Below are positions 44,837-53,494 of a stretch of DNA of 64,000 nucleotides, piece after piece. Under the pieces are notes generated by a model. That model was not told the origin of the DNA and ran no database searches. It saw only the letters and a list, made by a program, of their open reading frames with translations. The stretch comes from Acidobacteriaceae bacterium (lineage in GTDB: Bacteria; Acidobacteriota; Terriglobia; Terriglobales; Acidobacteriaceae), in the NCBI GenBank assembly GCA_030038195.1, contig JASHPJ010000095.1, positions 1-64,000 of the forward strand, written 5' to 3'. A program made the position numbers and the translations under genes. How positions within the stretch are numbered: the stretch's first letter is position 1; each line of letters starts with the position of its first letter.

Positions 44837-46024
44837 ATGCGCGTGCTCGCTCTTATCGCCGGTGTCGTCTGCCTCTTCACCGTCCTGCTGGACGCCTTTC
44901 AGACCATCATCCTGCCCCGCCGCGCCACCGGCCGCTTCCGCATCACGCGCATCTTCTACGTCCTCACCTGGAACCCCTGGGCCTTCTTCGCGCAGCGCCT
45001 TCACCATCCGCGCAAGCGCGAAACCGTCTTCAGCTACTACGGCCCTTTGTCGCTCATCCTTCTGCTCATGGTCTGGGCGGCGGTGATGGTCTTCGGCTTC
45101 GCGCTGCTTTTCTATTCGCAGGGCAGCCCGTTCCATGATGCGACGCAGCAGCCCGGCCTCCGCTCCGACCTTTACGTGAGCGGCACCACCATTTTCACGC
45201 TCGGCCTGGGCGACGTGACGCCGCAAAGTCCCGCGACGCGCGAGCTCATCATCCTCGAGTCCGGCACCGGCCTTGGATTTCTGGCTATCGTCATGGGTTA
45301 CTTTCCGGTTCTCTACAGCGCCTTCTCGCGGCGCGAAGTAAGCATTTCGCTGCTGGACGCGCGCGCCGGCTCGCCGCCCACCGCCGCCGAGCTCATGCGC
45401 CGCCATTCCTATGAAGGCGCGGAGCAGGCGCTCTCGCTGCTGCTCGTCGAGTGGGAGCGCTGGTCCGCTGAATTATTGGAGAGCCACATCTCCTATCCGC
45501 TGCTCTGCTACTTCCGCTCCCAGCACGGCAATCAAAGCTGGCTTGCCGCTCTCACTTCGATCCTCGATGCCTCGGCGCTGCTCATCGCCGGCGTGCGCGG
45601 ACACGAGGCCCGCCAGGCGCAGCTCACCTTCGCCATGGCCCGCCACGCCGTGGTCGATCTCGCACAGATCCTCTCGCTGGCGCCCATTGCTGACATGCCC
45701 GACCGCCTGCCCGTCGAGCGCTATGAGCAGCTTTACTCGCTGCTTTGCCAGAGCGGCGTCAGCGTCTGCCGCGACAGCCAGTCCTACGAGCGGCTGCGCG
45801 AGCTGCGCGTACTCTACGAGGGCTACGCCGAAGCGCTCGCCTGTCATCTGCGCATGCCGCTGCCGCCCTGGATGGTCGATCGTCCGCGCAAGGACAACTG
45901 GCTCACCGTGGCCCGCGTGCGCGCACAGGCCGAGTCTGGCAACCCGTCAGCGCAATCTGCCGCGCAGCCCGGCGAAACGCCGCAGGCCATCGCCTCGCTC
46001 ATCGATCACCACCACGACTTCTAG
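44837..46024 (+). CDS. Two-helix potassium-channel-like membrane protein with long cytosolic domain
   Basis: 395 residues. Helix VLALIAGVVCLFTVLLDAF comes first, then SLILLLMVWAAVMVFGFALL, a re-entrant pore-like segment SGTTIFTLGLGDVTPQS, then LGFLAIVMGYFPVLY. The TLGLGD filter replaces the usual TVGYGD, so selectivity is uncertain. The remaining 220 residues are soluble and helical, with no RCK or cyclic-nucleotide motif recognised. The frame opens at GTG 44828, but the ATG at 44837 is chosen. The gene is separate from the ABC pair (114-base gap with a family D repeat). An ion-channel role is likely but unproven. Confidence 0.75.
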   Translation: MRVLALIAGVVCLFTVLLDAFQTIILPRRATGRFRITRIFYVLTWNPWAFFAQRLHHPRKRETVFSYYGPLSLILLLMVWAAVMVFGFALLFYSQGSPFHDATQQPGLRSDLYVSGTTIFTLGLGDVTPQSPATRELIILESGTGLGFLAIVMGYFPVLYSAFSRREVSISLLDARAGSPPTAAELMRRHSYEGAEQALSLLLVEWERWSAELLESHISYPLLCYFRSQHGNQSWLAALTSILDASALLIAGVRGHEARQAQLTFAMARHAVVDLAQILSLAPIADMPDRLPVERYEQLYSLLCQSGVSVCRDSQSYERLRELRVLYEGYAEALACHLRMPLPPWMVDRPRKDNWLTVARVRAQAESGNPSAQSAAQPGETPQAIASLIDHHHDF

Positions 46025-46513
46025 CCGCCGCGCGCATCCGCATCCCCGCTCTCAGAGCATTTTCGGAATACACGTAGACTTTTTGAGATGTGTGAAAGGT
46101 GGCTTTCTCTTGAAAAAAAGCCACTTGAGCGCTTACTTTCGGTCTACAGCAATTCCGAAGATGCTATAGCCGTTTTGTCCCACGCCTGCAGCCGGTTCGT
46201 GTTTCCGCTGATCTCAGCGCCGCAGCCATTCTGCCTGAAAAGGTTGCTTCGCCGGAAGCAACATATTGATTAGCAGTGATTCCTATCGTCTAATTCCGGG
46301 AATCGTTCCATTCCTGCACACGCACCCTTCTATTTCCGCCACGTGCGCGCGTTCTTGGGCTGATTCTGCGTCACGATTTCCTTGCAGCCGTTCCATCAGG
46401 CATCAAGAAAGTCCTGCAAGTCAGAGCCGGATACGCCTGCATTCGTTGCGCACGATATTTCCACGGCTGCGATTGGGAAATCGAATCTCGTTTTTCGCTT
46501 GAGGCCCTCACCG
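46025..46513. other. Intergenic region with a 110-base palindromic element
   Basis: No gene was recognised in 489 bases. A large imperfect palindrome occupies 46056-46165. The remainder is ordinary sequence leading to the sugar transferase, whose ribosome site is GAGG at 46501-46504. Confidence 0.5.
46056..46165. repeat. 110-base imperfect palindrome, MITE-like
   Basis: The 24-base end arms (46056-46079 and 46142-46165) pair at 19 positions, beginning AGCATTTTCGGAAT on the left and ending ATTCCGAAGATGCT on the right. An inner perfect stem GTGGCTTT / AAAGCCAC lies at 46099-46124. It could fold as one long hairpin in RNA. No T-run follows the inner stem. Confidence 0.65.
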
Positions 46514-47326
46514 ATGAAAGCCCCCCGCCGTCTGCCTGAATCGCCGTTGATTGCACTGCCGATTCAGACAAAAAGAACTCGCGCCCAGGACGCATGCGGA
46601 ACGCCGCTCACGCATGCAACTGCCAGTCCCTGGACGCTCTCCGCGCGCAAGCGGCTCCTGGACATATGCGTCGCGCTTTTTGTCCTTGTCCTTTTTGCTT
46701 TGCCCATGCTGGTCATCGCGCTTTGCATCCGGCTCGCCTCGCCCGGACCGGCGCTTTTCCGCCAGCAGCGCATCGGCCGCAGGGGCCGGCTCTTCATCAT
46801 CTACAAATTTCGCAGCATGACCGCCGGCCCCAGTTCCGGCATCGGCCTCACCCGGCACGGCGACCGCCGCGTCACTCCCCTCGGCCGCTGGCTGCGCAAA
46901 TTAAAGCTCGACGAGCTGCCGCAGTTCTACAACGTGCTGCGCGGGGATATGAGCCTGGTGGGCCCGCGTCCCAAGCTGCCGCAGTACACGGTGCTGCGCA
47001 ACGCGCCTTATCGTCCCGGCATCACCGGCGCGGCCACGCTGGCCTTCCGCCGCGAAGAAGAACTCCTGGACCGCATCCATCCCGCTGCAATGGAGAACTT
47101 TTATCACCGGCACATCAAGCCGCTCAAAGCGCGCATCGACGCGCGCTATATGCACCGCGCCACTTTCTGGAGCGATCTCCGCATCGTCGCGGCTACCTTC
47201 CTGGCCTGCCTATCTATGCCACGCCTGCCCGCCGCGGTGCGCAAAGCCTCGCGGCAGGCCATCACCTTTCCTGGGCTGACGGCCATCGAAAGCACAGGCA
47301 GCGACTCGCCCGGCAGCTCGAATTAG
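46514..47326 (+). CDS. Bacterial sugar transferase (polyisoprenyl-phosphate hexose-1-phosphate transferase)
   Basis: 270 residues. One N-terminal helix (LLDICVALFVLVLFALPML) precedes the catalytic core: GPALFRQQRIGRRGRLFIIY, KFRSM, then LDELPQFYNVLRGDMSLVGP with the conserved DE pair and RGD. This is the monotopic WbaP/WcaJ C-terminal type that starts exopolysaccharide or O-antigen synthesis by moving a sugar-1-phosphate onto undecaprenyl phosphate. The ATG at 46514 is taken as start with GAGG upstream. The frame opens at 46382. No other polysaccharide genes lie beside it. Confidence 0.92.
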   Translation: MKAPRRLPESPLIALPIQTKRTRAQDACGTPLTHATASPWTLSARKRLLDICVALFVLVLFALPMLVIALCIRLASPGPALFRQQRIGRRGRLFIIYKFRSMTAGPSSGIGLTRHGDRRVTPLGRWLRKLKLDELPQFYNVLRGDMSLVGPRPKLPQYTVLRNAPYRPGITGAATLAFRREEELLDRIHPAAMENFYHRHIKPLKARIDARYMHRATFWSDLRIVAATFLACLSMPRLPAAVRKASRQAITFPGLTAIESTGSDSPGSSN

Positions 47327-47490
47327 CTTTTTGCAACTGCGCATCCAGCCATCGCGCGGCCCACTTTTTTGAGCGTGGGCCGACGCTCCCTGCTGCTCTC
47401 GGCCTCGCATCGCGCCGCGCCGCACTCGACAATCCCCGCCGTCCATCTGATATAGGTATCGAGTCGGTTCCTTTCTCGTCACGAGGTCTC

Positions 47491-49254
47491 ATGAAATCTC
47501 CTTCATCCTCCGCTGGGAGCCAGGTGCGCGCATCCTCGCTGACGCTCTTTGTCGCCGGAGCCGTCGTGGCGATCGCCGGCATCGTCTATCTGCTCAAAAC
47601 CAACCCTGCCGCGGGCGCGTGGCTGCAGGTCTACGACCCCACCGGCCACTGGCAGCTTTCCACGCTCGTGGCCGCGCTGCCGCTCATCGTGCTGCTGGGC
47701 GCCATGGCCATCTTCCGCGTAAAAGCGCATATCGCCGCAGTCGCCGGCCTGTTCACCGCGCTGTTGATCGCCGTTGCCGTCTACCACATGCCCGCACGGC
47801 TCGCGCTTACTTCCGCGGCTTACGGTGCCGGTTACGGCGTCTTTCCCATCTGCTGGATCATTCTGCCCGTCATCTTTCTTTACAACCTTACCGTCAGGGC
47901 CGGCCGCTTCGTCACGCTGCAGGAGAGCCTGGCCAACATCACCAACGACAGCCGCCTGCAGCTTCTGCTCATCGCCTTCGCGCTGGGCGCGTTCTTTGAG
48001 GGCACCTGCGGATTCGGCACGCCCGTGGCCGTCTGCGGTGCAATCCTCATCAGCCTTGGCTTCCGTCCGCTCGAAGCTGCAGGCCTTTCGCTCATCGCCA
48101 ACACCGCGCCGGTGGCCTTCGGAGCGCTGGGCATTCCGACAATCACGCTGCACGGCGTCACCAACATCGACCTGTTGCTGCTTTCGCGAACCATCGGCGT
48201 GATTCTCGCGCCCTTCTGCCTGCTGGTTCCCTTCTGGCTTATCTGGGCCTATGCGGGTTTCCGCGCCATGGTCGAGATATGGCCTGCCATCCTTGCTGCC
48301 GGCATCACGTTCTCCGCCGCGCAGCTTCTCGTGGCTATTTATGCCGGCCCATCGCTCGCGGCCATCATCGCCGCAGTCTCCACCATCGTTGTGCTCATCA
48401 CCTTTCTGCGTTTCTGGAAGCCTAAGCGCGTGCTCAATGTAAGCGGACACGACATCACCAGCCACGAGCACACGCGATTCGACCACTCCGCCGGCAAAAC
48501 CTTCAAAGCCTGGCTGCCCTGGCTGGTCCTGTGCGTGGTTGTCTTCGCCTGGGGAACGCCGCAGTTCTCGCACTGGCTGGATGCGCAGACGACCATCAAA
48601 TTTCCCGTGGCCGGACTGAACAACTTCGTCGCACGCATTCCTCCCGTAGTCACGCATGCCACGCCCGAGCCCGCGGTCTTCAACCTAAACTGGGCCACGG
48701 CTACCGGCACGGCTATTCTTGTCGCCGCGCTCATCGCCGGCGTCTGCATGGGCCTCGGCCCCAGCTCGCTCGCCGTCACATTCTTCAAGACCCTCGCCGA
48801 CATCCGCTTCACCGTCATCACCATCGCCTGCATGATGGCCCTCGGCTTCATCACCCGCTACTGCGGCCTGGATGCTACGCTCGGCCTCGCCTTTGCGCGC
48901 ACCGGCGCGTTCTACCCCTTCTTCGGCACGCTCATCGGATGGCTCGGCACCGCAACCACCGGCTCCGACACATCGTCCAACGTCCTCTTTGGCAGCCTGC
49001 AAAAAGTGGCCGCGCAACAGATCGGCGTCTCACCCGTGCTCATGACCTCAGCCAACTCCGCCGGCGGCGTCATGGGCAAGATGGTCGACGCGCAAAGCAT
49101 CGTGGTAGCCAGCACTGCCACGCAGAACTACGGCCAGGAAGGCTCCATCCTGCGCTTCGTGCTGCTGCACAGCCTGGCGCTCGCCTCGCTGGTCGGCATT
49201 TTCGTCTATCTCATGGCCTACGTCGAACCCTTTACGAAACTCGTCGCACACTAA
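47491..49254 (+). CDS. lldP: L-lactate permease
   Basis: A 587-residue inner-membrane protein with about 12-14 helices and the LctP family pattern: FPICWIILPVIFLYNLTVRA, FEGTCGFGTPVAVCGAIL, LIANTAPVAFGALGIPT, TGSDTSSNVLFGSLQ and TSANSAGGVMGKM. LctP imports lactate or glycolate with protons. The ATG at 47491 with ACGAGG upstream is chosen. The open frame from 46594 overlaps the preceding gene and is not the start. The rhamnose genes downstream make a link to lactate, an end product of one rhamnose pathway, plausible. Confidence 0.94.
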   Translation: MKSPSSSAGSQVRASSLTLFVAGAVVAIAGIVYLLKTNPAAGAWLQVYDPTGHWQLSTLVAALPLIVLLGAMAIFRVKAHIAAVAGLFTALLIAVAVYHMPARLALTSAAYGAGYGVFPICWIILPVIFLYNLTVRAGRFVTLQESLANITNDSRLQLLLIAFALGAFFEGTCGFGTPVAVCGAILISLGFRPLEAAGLSLIANTAPVAFGALGIPTITLHGVTNIDLLLLSRTIGVILAPFCLLVPFWLIWAYAGFRAMVEIWPAILAAGITFSAAQLLVAIYAGPSLAAIIAAVSTIVVLITFLRFWKPKRVLNVSGHDITSHEHTRFDHSAGKTFKAWLPWLVLCVVVFAWGTPQFSHWLDAQTTIKFPVAGLNNFVARIPPVVTHATPEPAVFNLNWATATGTAILVAALIAGVCMGLGPSSLAVTFFKTLADIRFTVITIACMMALGFITRYCGLDATLGLAFARTGAFYPFFGTLIGWLGTATTGSDTSSNVLFGSLQKVAAQQIGVSPVLMTSANSAGGVMGKMVDAQSIVVASTATQNYGQEGSILRFVLLHSLALASLVGIFVYLMAYVEPFTKLVAH

Positions 49255-49285
49255 GTATGGAACCTCTTGATTAAACAATGAGCTT

Positions 49286-49341
49286 GGGTGCCCCATCCTA
49301 AACGCGTTTCCGCCGCGGCGGACGTTTAGGGTGGGAAAGTA
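49286..49341 (+). repeat. Palindromic repeat, family A
   Basis: GGGTGCCCCATCCTAAACG and CGTTTAGGGTGGGAAAGTACG surround a CCGCCGCGGCGG centre. It is the intergenic copy most like the one inside ileS, and lies between the lactate permease and rhaM. Confidence 0.85.
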
Positions 49342-49409
49342 CGATAACAAAGCGTTCGCCTCCAACGCCGCAACTGCTACGATTACATCGTTTCTGAAAG
49401 GCGGTATTC

Positions 49410-49727
49410 ATGCGCATCTGTTTTCTGCTCAAAGTCCGTCCGGAAAAAATCGAAGAGTACAAGGTGCGCCACGCGCAGGTGTGGCCCGCAATGCTGGACG
49501 CGCTGCGCGAGACCGGCTGGCGCAACTACTCGCTCTTTCTGCATCCCGACGGCCTGCTCGTCGGCTACCTCGAGACCGACGATTTCGAAAAAGCCTGTGC
49601 CGGCATGAAGGAGCGCGAAGTGAACGCGCGCTGGCAGGCGGAGATGGCTCCTTTCTTTGAAAAGCTCGACCATGGCGGCGCAGATGATAATATGTTTCCG
49701 CTCGAAGAAGTGTTTCATCTCGCGTAA
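49410..49727 (+). CDS. rhaM: L-rhamnose mutarotase
   Basis: A 105-residue cytosolic enzyme that interconverts alpha- and beta-L-rhamnopyranose. Family features: MRICFLLKVRPEKIEEYKVR with H21 (RHAQVWPAM), the NYSLFLHPDGLLVGYLE strand, and the C-terminal WQAEMAPFFEK. Length and these positions match RhaM. It lies just before a GH28 gene and near the lactate permease, which supports sugar catabolism. Other rhamnose genes here are the GH78 rhamnosidase (58621) and RhaT (62024). Confidence 0.92.
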   Translation: MRICFLLKVRPEKIEEYKVRHAQVWPAMLDALRETGWRNYSLFLHPDGLLVGYLETDDFEKACAGMKEREVNARWQAEMAPFFEKLDHGGADDNMFPLEEVFHLA

Positions 49728-49768
49728 CCAGTGGTCAGACCACACAATTTCTTCTAAGGGATGAAGGT

Positions 49769-51415
49769 ATGCAAAATCTCCATCTGCTGCGCCGCGATCT
49801 TCTGCGCATCGGCGGCTTCGGCGTGGCCGGAGCCGCAATTCCAGCCGTCTCGCTCTCAGCCGCGGCCCAGCAAAACGCCGCAGGCGCGGCATCCGGAAGC
49901 GTCTTCGACGTGCGCCAATACGGCGCCGCCGGCGACGGCAAAACCGTGGACACGCCGGCCGTAAATCGCGCTATTGAAGCCGCAGCCGCAGCCGGTGGAG
50001 GCGTTGTTCTCTTTCCTGCGGGAACCTATCTCTGCTTCTCGATCCATCTCAAGAGCTATGTCCACCTGTACCTGGGGCCGGGCGCGACCATCCAGGCCGC
50101 CGACTCGCCGCTGCCTGGACAGACCACCGGCTACAACGGAGGCACTTACGACCCAGCCGAGCCTAAGACCGAGTGGGACCCCTACCAGGACTACGGCCAC
50201 AACCACTGGCACAACTCGCTCCTCTGGGGCGAAGACATTCACGACTTCAGCATCACCGGCGCCGGCCTCATCTACGGCAAGGGCCTGAGCTTTGGCGCGG
50301 GCCCGCACGCGCGCGGCAGCTATCCCGTTTACGTCGCCGAACAGGCCGGCGTGGGCAACAAGTCTATCGCACTCAAGAACTGCCGCAACGTGCTGCTGCG
50401 CGACTTCTCCGTGCTCAAGGGCGGCCACTTTGCGCTGCTGCTCACCGGCGTCGATAACCTCACCATCGACAACCTTAAAATCGACACCGACCGCGACGGC
50501 ATGGACATCGACTGCTGCCAGAACGTGCGCGTCTCCAACTGCACCGTCAACTCGCCCTGGGACGACGGCATCTGCCCCAAGTCGAGCTACGCGCTCGGCT
50601 ACGCGCGGCCCACGCGCAACCTCACCATCGATAGCTGCTGGGTCACCGGCTGCTACCAGCTCGGCACCGTGCTCGACGGCACGTTCAAGAAGTTCCCTCC
50701 GGATCAGCGGCCCTATGGAACCGGGCGCATCAAGTGCGGCACCGAGTCGAACGGCGGATTCATCAGCATCGCCATCTCCAACTGCGTCTTCGAGGGTTGC
50801 CTTGGCTACGCGCTGGAGTCCGTCGACGGCGCGCTGCTGGAAGATGTTGCCATCACCAACACCACCATGCGCGACCTTGGCTGCGGCCCGCTGTTTCTGC
50901 GGCTGGGCGCGCGCCTGCGCGGCCCGAAGGAGAGCACCAAGGTGGGAACGCTGCGCCGCGTGCTCATCAGCAATCTCACCTGCTACAACGCGCCGCGGCG
51001 CCAGGGCTCGATCCTCTCCGGCATTCCCGGCTACGCGATTGAAGATGTGAAGCTCGCCGACATCTACGTGCAGACCGCAGGCGACGGCAGCGCCGACGAC
51101 GCCAAAATTCAGGTGCCCGAGATCGCAGACAGCTATCCCGAGCCCGGACGCTTCGGCATTATCCCCGCGTCCGGCTTCTTCCTGCGCCATATGAAGAACG
51201 TGGAGCTGAGCCATGTTGAAGTGGCCAACGCCACGCCCGACGCGCGGCCTGCATTCTATCTCGACAACGTCGAGCGCGCCGACTTCTTCGCCATCACCGC
51301 GCCGCGCAACGCGGACGGAGCCTTCGCGCTGCACAGCGTGCAAGACTTGCGCATCGGCTGGAGCCGCGCGGCGGCAGATACGACGCTGGCCAGCGTGGAT
51401 TCAAAGATGCTTTAA
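49769..51415 (+). CDS. Tat-exported glycoside hydrolase family 28 (polygalacturonase-like)
   Basis: 548 residues. A Tat signal (LLRRDLLRIGGFGVAGAAI) is followed by a right-handed beta-helix. The catalytic acids are visible: D241 in DTDRDGMD and the D265-D266 pair in WDDGICPKSS, the GH28 arrangement. Pectate lyase-type lead-in FDVRQYGAAGDGKTVDTPA supports it. GH28 enzymes cleave alpha-1,4-galacturonan or rhamnogalacturonan. The exact substrate is open, but the rhamnose genes around favour a rhamnogalacturonan-directed enzyme. It follows rhaM after 41 bases and is probably in the same operon. Confidence 0.92.
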   Translation: MQNLHLLRRDLLRIGGFGVAGAAIPAVSLSAAAQQNAAGAASGSVFDVRQYGAAGDGKTVDTPAVNRAIEAAAAAGGGVVLFPAGTYLCFSIHLKSYVHLYLGPGATIQAADSPLPGQTTGYNGGTYDPAEPKTEWDPYQDYGHNHWHNSLLWGEDIHDFSITGAGLIYGKGLSFGAGPHARGSYPVYVAEQAGVGNKSIALKNCRNVLLRDFSVLKGGHFALLLTGVDNLTIDNLKIDTDRDGMDIDCCQNVRVSNCTVNSPWDDGICPKSSYALGYARPTRNLTIDSCWVTGCYQLGTVLDGTFKKFPPDQRPYGTGRIKCGTESNGGFISIAISNCVFEGCLGYALESVDGALLEDVAITNTTMRDLGCGPLFLRLGARLRGPKESTKVGTLRRVLISNLTCYNAPRRQGSILSGIPGYAIEDVKLADIYVQTAGDGSADDAKIQVPEIADSYPEPGRFGIIPASGFFLRHMKNVELSHVEVANATPDARPAFYLDNVERADFFAITAPRNADGAFALHSVQDLRIGWSRAAADTTLASVDSKML

Positions 51416-51423
51416 GTCGATTG

Positions 51424-51478
51424 GTGCTTTCCCAGGTCTCATCCGCCGCGGTCCGCCACGGCGGAAGACCTGGGGCAC
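51424..51478 (-). repeat. Palindromic repeat, family A, inverted orientation
   Basis: Reading on the minus strand the element begins GTGCCCCAGGTCT and ends AGACCTGGGAAAGCAC, with a purine-poor GC palindrome between. It lies just after the GH28 stop. Confidence 0.85.
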
Positions 51479-51535
51479 CCGGCTTCGGCTTCGGCTAGCC
51501 ACAGAAGATTCAAAACGTCCCATTAAGCAGTTGCC

Positions 51536-52474
51536 ATGAAAAAGAGCAGAACGATCATATCGATTGTGCGCATCCTTTTGTTCTGCGTTGGTATGCGAAT
51601 TGCAATGGGCCAGTCTCAAACTGCTTCTGTGCCTGAATGGCAAACAGCCGCAGGCGGCAAGATGGAGTTTGAGGTCGCATCCGTCAAGCCTGCCGAGCCG
51701 GGAACGCCTTTCGCAACAAACGTTGCTCTCAATGGATTGGAGGGTACCGCCCCAACCAGCGATTTATTCTCTGCAAACGCCCCGCTTATGGCTTATCTGC
51801 TCTTCGCGTACAAAATCGCAGACTCAAATCAGGGACGCGCCATCTATGACAAATTGCCGGCCTGGGCCAAAATGCAGTTTTACACCATCCAGGCGCGTGC
51901 AAATGGCGCTCCTACACGCGACCAGTTGCGGCTCATGGTACAGGCATTGCTTGCAGACCGTTTCGAACTGGCGATTCATCAGGAAACTCAAATGCGCGAG
52001 GAATACGCATTTACTCTCGATCGGCCCGGCAAACTCGGTCCGCAGCTTTATCCTCATTCGACCAGCGAATCATGCGTTGACAACCCCAGCAGGTCTCCCA
52101 TGATAGCCGCTCCGGATCGAGACACGGATGCTCCGCGCTATTGCGGCGTCGTGGCGTGGAACATGGGTGATCAGCGGCACGTGCGTATGATCGATGTCAC
52201 CATGGCCGAGGCTGTGAACTATTTATCCGGAGCTGCGATGGCGGGAGGCACTTTAACGCCTCACACAGGGATAGACGATACCGGACTGTCCGGCCATTAC
52301 GATCTCGATCTTCAGTTCTTATTGGAACCGGAAGGGCCGGGCAGCAACACAAATGCAGGCGGCCCGACGTTTACGCAAGCACTGAAAAATCAACTCGGGC
52401 TGAAGCTCACAGCGCGCAAAGGACCGGTTCAAATCCTCGTTCTCGATCATCTCGAAAAGCCGTCGCCCGATTAG
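51536..52474 (+). CDS. TIGR03435-family secreted protein
   Basis: 312 residues with a signal peptide (IVRILLFCVGMRIAMGQSQ) and the family core: KMEFEVASVKPAEPGT, TRDQLRLMVQALLADRFELAI, HQETQMREEYAFTLDRPGK and HTGIDDTGLSGHYDLDLQ. This family of unknown function is multicopy in soil Acidobacteriota and often sits in genomes rich in M56 peptidases and TonB genes. No catalytic residues are known. It stands alone between two family A repeats. Confidence 0.9.
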   Translation: MKKSRTIISIVRILLFCVGMRIAMGQSQTASVPEWQTAAGGKMEFEVASVKPAEPGTPFATNVALNGLEGTAPTSDLFSANAPLMAYLLFAYKIADSNQGRAIYDKLPAWAKMQFYTIQARANGAPTRDQLRLMVQALLADRFELAIHQETQMREEYAFTLDRPGKLGPQLYPHSTSESCVDNPSRSPMIAAPDRDTDAPRYCGVVAWNMGDQRHVRMIDVTMAEAVNYLSGAAMAGGTLTPHTGIDDTGLSGHYDLDLQFLLEPEGPGSNTNAGGPTFTQALKNQLGLKLTARKGPVQILVLDHLEKPSPD

Positions 52475-52511
52475 AAGCGGAAAGCTGCGAATCGAAAATA
52501 CGCCTCTTTCG

Positions 52512-52565
52512 ATCAGCACGAAAATGGGTGCCCCAGGTCTGGATTTTCAGACCTGGGAAAGCACG
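52512..52565 (+). repeat. Palindromic repeat, family A
   Basis: ATCAGCACGAAAATGGGT, then the hairpin CCCAGGTCTG/CAGACCTGGG within GTGCCCC...GAAAGCACG. The 18-base left flank is identical to the copy at 16331. It lies between convergent genes. Confidence 0.85.
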
Positions 52566-52596
52566 GATTCCAACCAGCCGCGCTCCCACAAACTTC

Positions 52597-53346
52597 TTAC
52601 CCCCGCAAAAAGTCCTTCACCTTCTGCACCAGCACGTCGCGTCCCACATCGCTGATGGCGTTGGTGAGTGGAATCTGCTTGGGGCAGACCTCCACGCAGT
52701 TCTGCGCAAAGCCGCACTCCTGGATGCCGCCGTCGCCGGCCAGTGCGCGCAGCCGCTCTTCCTTGAGCACCTTGCCCGTGGGGTGGTTGTTGAACAGCTT
52801 TACCTGCGCGATGGTCGCCGCGCCCACGAACCCAGTCTCCTCGTTGAACTGCGGGCAGACCTCCATGCAGCAGGTGCAACTGATGCAGTTCGAGAGCGGA
52901 TAGCTCACCTCCTGCTGCTGCGGAAACACGCGCGGCCCCGAGCCCAGATCGTAGGTCCCGTCCACCGGCACCCAGGCCTTCACAGCCATCAGGTTCTTGA
53001 ACAGCACCGAGCGGTCCACCTGCAGGTCGCGCACCAGCGGAAACTTGGAGAGCGGCTCGATCCTGATGGGCTGCTCGAGGTTATCGATCAGCGCCGAGCA
53101 GGCCATGCGCGCCTTGCCGTTGATGCGCATGGCGCACGACCCGCAGATCTCCTCCAGGCAATTCGAGTCGTAGCTGATCGGCGTAGTCTCACGCCCTTCG
53201 GCGGTGACGGGATTGGCGGCAATCTCCATCATCGCGGAGATAACGTTCATGCCCGGCCGCCATTCCAGCTCAAACTTCTCCCACACCGCGGGTGCATCGG
53301 GGCTGGCCTGGCGCTTGATTTCGAGTTGCACGGTCCTGCTTGCCAT
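52597..53346 (-). CDS. sdhB: Succinate dehydrogenase iron-sulfur subunit
   Basis: 249 residues. N-terminal 2Fe-2S cysteines lie in CLEEICGSCAMRINGKARMAC. C-terminal 4Fe-4S and 3Fe-4S clusters lie in CISCTCCMEVCP and CGFAQNCVEVCP. It passes electrons from the flavoprotein to the membrane anchor in respiratory complex II. The ATG at 53346 has GAGGGATTGAG upstream. It is the last gene of the sdhC-ahpD-like-sdhA-sdhB series, separated from sdhA by 148 bases that hold two repeat elements. Confidence 0.96.
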   Translation of the reverse strand: MASRTVQLEIKRQASPDAPAVWEKFELEWRPGMNVISAMMEIAANPVTAEGRETTPISYDSNCLEEICGSCAMRINGKARMACSALIDNLEQPIRIEPLSKFPLVRDLQVDRSVLFKNLMAVKAWVPVDGTYDLGSGPRVFPQQQEVSYPLSNCISCTCCMEVCPQFNEETGFVGAATIAQVKLFNNHPTGKVLKEERLRALAGDGGIQECGFAQNCVEVCPKQIPLTNAISDVGRDVLVQKVKDFLRG

Positions 53347-53429
53347 GTTGTTCTCAATCCCTCAAGGGCTAAAACCCCTCGACAGTCGATGCCATCATTA
53401 TGCCGGGGCTGAAACCCCAGCCTGCCTAA

Positions 53430-53480
53430 AAGCAACCGCAGATCCTTCGACTCGCCTTTCAGACTCGCTCAGGACGACAG
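53430..53480 (-). repeat. Interspersed repeat, family B, inside the sdh operon
   Basis: On the minus strand it reads GTCCTGAGCGAG, GCGAGTCGAAGGATCTGCGG. It occupies the gap between sdhA and sdhB and follows a stretch of family C-like GGGCTGAAACCCC motifs. It may affect the ratio of the two subunits. Confidence 0.7.
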
Positions 53481-53494
53481 CGGTGTTGCCGCCA

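Noticed and set aside
46099-46124. Inner hairpin of the palindromic element as a terminator
   Set aside because: The stem is perfect but no T-run follows on either strand. It is better seen as part of the large palindrome.
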